From Accumulibacter sp. (GTDB lineage Bacteria > Pseudomonadota > Gammaproteobacteria > Burkholderiales > Rhodocyclaceae): a DNA stretch of 19,913 nt. Positions 16,342-19,913 of the stretch are shown one piece after another. The notes beneath the pieces are model-generated. The model was not told the origin of the DNA and made no database searches. It worked only from the letters and a program-made list of their open reading frames with translations. The position numbers and the translations under genes are program-made. Location: positions 1 through 19,913 of the forward strand of contig JAITAJ010000022.1 in assembly GCA_031284185.1 (NCBI GenBank). The letters are read 5' to 3'. Position 1 is the first letter of the stretch, and every line of letters starts with the position of its first letter.

Positions 16342-17425
16342 GCCGCTGGAAAGGGAACTCGCCGGCGTGCGCGACGAAATCGACGCCATCGACGGGCAGT
16401 TGCTCGAACTCTTGAACCGGCGGGCGCGTTGCGCGCAGCGGGTCGGGGAAATCAAGGCGCGGCACGGACAGTGGGAGATCGTCTACCGCCCGGAACGCGA
16501 AGCGCAGGTATTGCGGCGGATCAAGGAAAAGAACGCGGGGCCGTTGTCGGACGGGAGCGTGAGCTGCCTCTTCCGCGAGGTGATGTCCGCCTGCCTGTCC
16601 CTCGAACGTCCGCTGTCCGTGGCTTTTCTGGGGCCGCTCGGCACATTTTCGGAGAGCGCGGCCACCAAGCATTTCGGACATGCCGCGCAGCTCTTCCCGC
16701 AGGCTTCGATCGACGACATTTTCCGCGAGGTCGATGCCGGTCGCGCCGATTTCGCCGTGGTGCCGGTGGAAAATTCCACCGAGGGCGCGATCGGACGCAC
16801 CCTCGACCTGCTGATGGCTTCGCCGCTCAAGGTCTGCGGAGAAGTCGTGCTGCGCATCCATCAGCATCTGATGAGCCGGGAAACGGCGCTGGAATCCATC
16901 ACCAAGGTCTATTCGCACGCTCAATCGCTGGCGCAGTGTCATGGATGGCTGAGCCGCTCGCTGCCCAATGCGCGGCGCGTCCCGGTCGGCAGCAACGCGC
17001 AGGCGGCGCAGTTGGCCGCCTCGGAAGCGGGAACGGCGGCGCTTGCCGGGGAAGCGGCGGCGGAACGCTACGGGCTGTCCATCCTCGCCAGGGAAGTCGA
17101 GGACGAACCGAACAATACGACGCGGTTCTTCGCGCTCGGCCATCAGGAAACCGGGCCGTCGGGCGACGACAAGACCTCGCTGATCATGTCCGCGCCCAAC
17201 CGCACCGGCTCGCTGTGCGAGCTTCTCGCGCCCTTCTCCGACGCCGGCGTGTCGATGACGCGCCTGGAATCGCGCCCGGCGCGCCACACCCTGTGGGAAT
17301 ATGTATTCTACGTCGATGTCGAAGGGCACCGCGACGATCCGGGGGTGGCCCGCGCGCTAACGGAATTGGCGCGTCGCGCCGCCTATCTCAAGGTGCTCGG
17401 GTCGTATCCCGTCGCCGTCTATTGA
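16334..17425 (+). CDS. pheA: Chorismate mutase / prephenate dehydratase (P-protein)
   Basis: The 363-residue bifunctional enzyme makes phenylpyruvate from chorismate. Residues 1-90 are an AroQ-type chorismate mutase ('LRDEID'-like 'VRDEIDAIDGQLLELLNRR'). Residues about 95-270 are prephenate dehydratase, with 'FLGPLGTFSESAA', 'VVPVENSTEGAIG' and the catalytic NNTTRF (260-265). The last 85 residues are an ACT regulatory domain with the Phe-binding ESRP (312-315), so feedback inhibition by phenylalanine is expected. The ATG at 16334 has AGAAGGG just upstream and overlaps the gyrA stop by 8 nt; the GTG at 16328 is part of that ribosome binding site. In most betaproteobacteria serC stands between gyrA and pheA, but here it is absent. 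Confidence 0.96.
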   Translation: MSEPLERELAGVRDEIDAIDGQLLELLNRRARCAQRVGEIKARHGQWEIVYRPEREAQVLRRIKEKNAGPLSDGSVSCLFREVMSACLSLERPLSVAFLGPLGTFSESAATKHFGHAAQLFPQASIDDIFREVDAGRADFAVVPVENSTEGAIGRTLDLLMASPLKVCGEVVLRIHQHLMSRETALESITKVYSHAQSLAQCHGWLSRSLPNARRVPVGSNAQAAQLAASEAGTAALAGEAAAERYGLSILAREVEDEPNNTTRFFALGHQETGPSGDDKTSLIMSAPNRTGSLCELLAPFSDAGVSMTRLESRPARHTLWEYVFYVDVEGHRDDPGVARALTELARRAAYLKVLGSYPVAVY

Positions 17426-17449
17426 ACAAACTTTGCCGAGGATACGAGC

Positions 17450-18541
17450 ATGTCCGTTTGCGATCGATCACTGCCCTATGTCCGCGCCATCGCGCCCTAC
17501 CAACCCGGCAAGCCGATCACCCAGCTCTCGCGTGAAATGGGGATTCCGGTCGAGCGGATCGTCAAGCTGGCCTCCAACGAAAACCCGCTGGGCATGAGTC
17601 CGAAGGCGCGGGCCGCCGTGGAAGCGGCAATGGGCACGCTGGAACGCTACCCGGACGACTTCCCGCTCAAGGCGGCCGTCGCGGCGCATACCGGCCTTCC
17701 CGCGGAGCGCATCGTTCTGGGCAACGGCTCGAACGACCTCCTGGACATCGCCGCCCGCGTGTTCCTGGCGCCGGGGCGCTCGACGATCTTCTCGCAACAT
17801 GCCTTCGCGGTATATTCGATCGCCTCGCTGACCGTCGGCGCCGACCTGATCGCCGTGCCGGCAAAAGACTTCGGGCACGATCCCGACGCCATGCGCGCCG
17901 CCGTCCGGCCGGACACGCGCCTGATCTGGATCGCCAATCCCAACAATCCGACCGGAACCTTCCTTCCCCACGCGCGGATCGGAGCCTTCCTGCGCTCGCT
18001 GCCGGGCGACGTCGTGGTGGTGCTCGACGAAGCCTACAACGAATACCTGCCGGTCGGCGTGAATGGCGATTCCAGGGATTGGCTCGGTGAATTCCCGAAT
18101 CTGGTGATCACGCGGACTTTCTCCAAAATATACGGTCTGGCCGGACTGCGGGTCGGCTACGCGCTCACTTCGGCGGAAATCGCCGACTTGATGAATCGCG
18201 TGCGTCAGCCGTTCAACTGCAACAATCTCGCCCTGGCGGCGGCCGCCGCGGCGCTCGACGACCACGAATTCGTGGCGCGCAGCCAGCAACTGAACCGTGC
18301 CGGCATGGAGCAGTTGCTGGACGGTTTTCGGCGGCTCGGCTTCGATTTCATTCCCTCGTATGGCAATTTCATCGCCTTCCGAGCCGGTGACGCCGCGGCG
18401 GTCAACGGCGCTCTGCTGCGGCAGGGAGTGATCGTCCGCCCGGTCGCCGGCTACGACATGCCGGAATGGCTGCGCGTGACCATCGGCACCGAGGCGGAGA
18501 ACCAGCGCCTTCTGCAAGCGCTGGAAGTCGCGCGCGGATGA
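17450..18541 (+). CDS. hisC: Histidinol-phosphate aminotransferase
   Basis: The 363-residue fold-type I PLP enzyme has 'LASNENPLG' (substrate clamp), 'NPNNPTGTF', 'VVVLDEAYNEY' and the PLP lysine Lys226 in 'TRTFSKIYGLAGLRVGY', with the downstream Arg of 'LRVGY'. It transaminates imidazole-acetol phosphate in histidine synthesis. The copy in this operon (often called hisC2) may also act on aromatic substrates, given its place between pheA and tyrA. GAGGAT upstream of the ATG at 17450 is a good ribosome binding site; the gap to pheA is 24 bp. Its stop overlaps the tyrA start (ATGA). Confidence 0.95.
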   Translation: MSVCDRSLPYVRAIAPYQPGKPITQLSREMGIPVERIVKLASNENPLGMSPKARAAVEAAMGTLERYPDDFPLKAAVAAHTGLPAERIVLGNGSNDLLDIAARVFLAPGRSTIFSQHAFAVYSIASLTVGADLIAVPAKDFGHDPDAMRAAVRPDTRLIWIANPNNPTGTFLPHARIGAFLRSLPGDVVVVLDEAYNEYLPVGVNGDSRDWLGEFPNLVITRTFSKIYGLAGLRVGYALTSAEIADLMNRVRQPFNCNNLALAAAAAALDDHEFVARSQQLNRAGMEQLLDGFRRLGFDFIPSYGNFIAFRAGDAAAVNGALLRQGVIVRPVAGYDMPEWLRVTIGTEAENQRLLQALEVARG

Positions 18542-19494
18542 GTTCCGGGCCGGAATTCGGCAAGCTCGTCGTCTTCGGCGTCGGGCTGATCGGCGGATCG
18601 TTCGCGCTGGCGCTGAAAGCCGCCGCTCAGGTGGCGGAAGTCGTCGGTTTCGGGCGGGGTCTCTCAAGTCTGACGCAGGCGCTGAATCGGGGCATCATCG
18701 ACCGGATCGGGGTCAATCCCGGGCAGGAAATGGCGGACGCCGATCTGGTGCTGATTGCCACGCCGGTAGGTCAAATGCCGGAAATCATGGCCCGCATCGC
18801 GCCCTATCTCGGGCCGGAGACCGTAGTCACCGATGGCGGCAGCACCAAGTCCGACGTCGTGGCCGCGGCGCGCGCGCATTTCGGGGATCGGATCGGGCAA
18901 TTCGTGCCGGCGCATCCGATCGCCGGCGCGGAAAACAGCGGCGCGGCCGCGGCGCGGGCCGATCTGTTCCGGCACAGGAAAATCGTATTCACCCCGCTGC
19001 CGGAAAATCCGGTACTGAACGTGGCGCGTATCCGTTCGGCCTGGGAATGGTGCGGTGGAGAAATCTTCGAGCTGACGCCGGAGGAGCACGACCGTGTCTT
19101 TGCCGCGGTCAGCCACTTGCCGCATCTTCTGGCGTTCGCCCTGGTTCACGAACTGGCGGTCCGGGAAGACAGCGAGCGCTATTTCAATTTTGCCGCCGGC
19201 GGTTTCCGCGATTTCACGCGCATTGCCGCCAGTCATCCCGAGATGTGGCGAGACATCTGCCTGGCCAATCGTGCCGCGCTGCTCGGCGAACTGGACCGTT
19301 ACCGGGAACGGCTCGACGGGCTTCGTGACGCGCTCTCACGCGCCGACGGCGAAGTGTTGCGAAAGACTTTCGACGAAGCGCGCGCGGTTCGCCGCGCTTG
19401 GGGTTCAGAGGACAGAGGTTTGAGAAGACAGAAGACAGATGAGTTTGCGGCGCTTCGCGCCGTTCAGAGAACAGTTCCAGAGGACAGAGGATAG
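18538..19494 (+). CDS. tyrA: Prephenate/arogenate dehydrogenase with a repeat-encoded C-terminal tail
   Basis: The 318-residue protein has the NAD(P)-binding motif GVGLIGGS (residues 14-21), 'LIATPVGQMPEIM', 'DGGSTKSDVV' and 'HPIAGAENSG' of the TyrA family, plus the helical dimerisation domain with 'SHLPHLLAFALV'. It oxidises prephenate or arogenate on the way to tyrosine. The ATG at 18538 overlaps the hisC stop as ATGA; the frame is open upstream to 18466, but that part lies inside hisC. The family-like sequence ends at about residue 289 (..RAVRRAWG). Residues 290-318 are translated from the GAGGACAGAGG repeat array, and the stop at 19492-19494 lies inside it. The native stop, and the usual close junction with aroA, appear to have been lost. 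Confidence 0.93.
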   Translation: MSSGPEFGKLVVFGVGLIGGSFALALKAAAQVAEVVGFGRGLSSLTQALNRGIIDRIGVNPGQEMADADLVLIATPVGQMPEIMARIAPYLGPETVVTDGGSTKSDVVAAARAHFGDRIGQFVPAHPIAGAENSGAAAARADLFRHRKIVFTPLPENPVLNVARIRSAWEWCGGEIFELTPEEHDRVFAAVSHLPHLLAFALVHELAVREDSERYFNFAAGGFRDFTRIAASHPEMWRDICLANRAALLGELDRYRERLDGLRDALSRADGEVLRKTFDEARAVRRAWGSEDRGLRRQKTDEFAALRAVQRTVPEDRG

Positions 19495-19542
19495 AGGACA
19501 GAAGACAGTTCCAGAGAACAGAGGATAGAGGACAGAAGACAG
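19475..19542. repeat. 34-bp tandem duplication inside the array
   Basis: Positions 19475-19508 and 19509-19542 are identical except at one base (TTCCAGAGGACAG versus TTCCAGAGAACAG). The duplication explains why the first two cores are 104 bp apart. The tyrA stop codon is in the first copy. Confidence 0.93.
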
Positions 19543-19747
19543 ATAAGTTTGCGGCGCTTCGCGCCGTTCAGAGAACGGGAAACCGGGCGCTCGGGTTTCA
19601 AAGGACAGAGGTTTGAGAAGACAGAAGACATATGAGCTTGCGGCGCTTCGCGCCGTTCAGAGGACAGAAAATCGGGCGCTCGGGTTTCAGAGGACAGAGG
19701 TTTGAGAAGACAGAAGACAGATGAGCTTGCGGCGCTTCGCGCCATTC

Positions 19748-19793
19748 AGAGGACAGAAAACCGGGCGCTCGGTTTCTCTGTCTTCTGTCCTCT
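19748..19793. repeat. Inverted purine/pyrimidine hairpin unit, copy 1
   Basis: AGAGGACAGA (19748-19757) is the exact inverse of TCTGTCCTCT (19784-19793), and AAACCG/CGGTTT (19758-19763 and 19770-19775) pair inside with a 6-nt loop. Confidence 0.9.
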
Positions 19794-19863
19794 CCAAACG
19801 CTGTCTTCTGGTTTCTGTCCTCTCCAAACACTGTCTTCTGGCTTGTGGCGCTTCGCGCCGTTC

Positions 19864-19909
19864 AGAGGACAGAAAACCGAGCGTTCGGTTTCTCTGTCTT
19901 CTGTCCTCT
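19864..19909. repeat. Inverted purine/pyrimidine hairpin unit, copy 2
   Basis: AGAGGACAGA (19864-19873) and TCTGTCCTCT (19900-19909) pair exactly, with AAACCG/CGGTTT (19874-19879 and 19886-19891) inside. It has the same size and layout as copy 1, with changes (GGCGCT to AGCGTT) confined to the loop. Confidence 0.9.
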
Positions 19910-19913
19910 CCAA

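Larger units (their letters stand above)
19403..19913. repeat. Array of the 89-bp purine/GC-palindrome repeat
   Basis: Five copies of the core GCGGCGCTTCGCGCC (first base changed to GT in the last) begin at 19447, 19551, 19640, 19729 and 19845. The middle three are exactly 89 bp apart. The full unit is a purine stretch (TTCAGAGGACAGAGGTTTGA, then GAAGACAGAAGACAGATGAG), the core, then TTCAGAGGACAGAAAACCG and GGCGCTCGG. The core is a 6-bp stem (CGGCGC-TTC-GCGCCG). From 19776 onward the pyrimidine complement also appears (CTGTCTTCTGTCCTCTCC), producing inverted pairs. No protein gene is seen other than the tyrA tail. The array runs off the window. Confidence 0.95.

Noticed and set aside
13540..16455. 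971-codon open frame on the minus strand across gyrA
   Set aside because: It is the antisense shadow of gyrA; the plus-strand product is unmistakable.
19403..19913. CRISPR array
   Set aside because: The repeated unit is continuous, with no variable spacers of constant length between repeats, and no cas genes are near.

Overview
The window looks like chromosomal DNA of a GC-rich betaproteobacterium, probably of the Rhodocyclales. That placement is an inference from gene content and order: gyrA-pheA-hisC-tyrA is the conserved betaproteobacterial block, a short 226-residue OmpA-domain protein, ubiG and an MTA/SAH-deaminase-like gene lie beside it, and the proteins read like betaproteobacterial homologues. 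Nearly every coding region is housekeeping. No phage, plasmid, CRISPR, toxin or IS gene was seen.

Layout. A repeat region with a 36-nt-armed inverted repeat (23-133) leads into the 3' end of an EamA-type transporter (minus strand). The plus strand then carries yciB, a periplasmic parvulin, thrH, purU and an ABC-F ATPase of the YheS type. tRNA-Ser(GCU) and lysC follow on the minus strand. A divergent small Xre-type regulator converges with a radical SAM gene so tightly that their stop codons abut. queD diverges from the radical SAM gene and converges on ubiG; ompA and a TRZ/ATZ-type amidohydrolase lie behind ubiG on the minus strand. The last third is gyrA-pheA-hisC-tyrA on the plus strand, with gyrA/pheA and hisC/tyrA overlapping, followed by a dense repeat array to the end of the window.

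How the genes fit together. pheA, hisC and tyrA form an aromatic amino acid (plus histidinol-phosphate aminotransferase) operon behind gyrase. lysC feeds the aspartate family. thrH and purU handle phosphoserine/phosphohomoserine and formyl-folate. queD belongs to deazapurine (queuosine) synthesis and ubiG to ubiquinone synthesis. serC, usually found between gyrA and pheA in betaproteobacteria, is missing from that place.

The most unusual thing is a repeat family built from purine arms (GAAGACAGA-like), a small palindrome (CGGCGC-loop-GCGCCG) and inverted pyrimidine arms (TCTGTCCTCT-like). It is dense at both ends of the window, with an exact 89-bp period near the right end, and appears in decayed form between internal genes. 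At both ends it has run into the neighbouring gene, so the C-terminal tails and stop codons of TyrA and of the transporter are written in repeat sequence. Because the window starts and stops in this family, it may be an assembly contig broken at the repeats.
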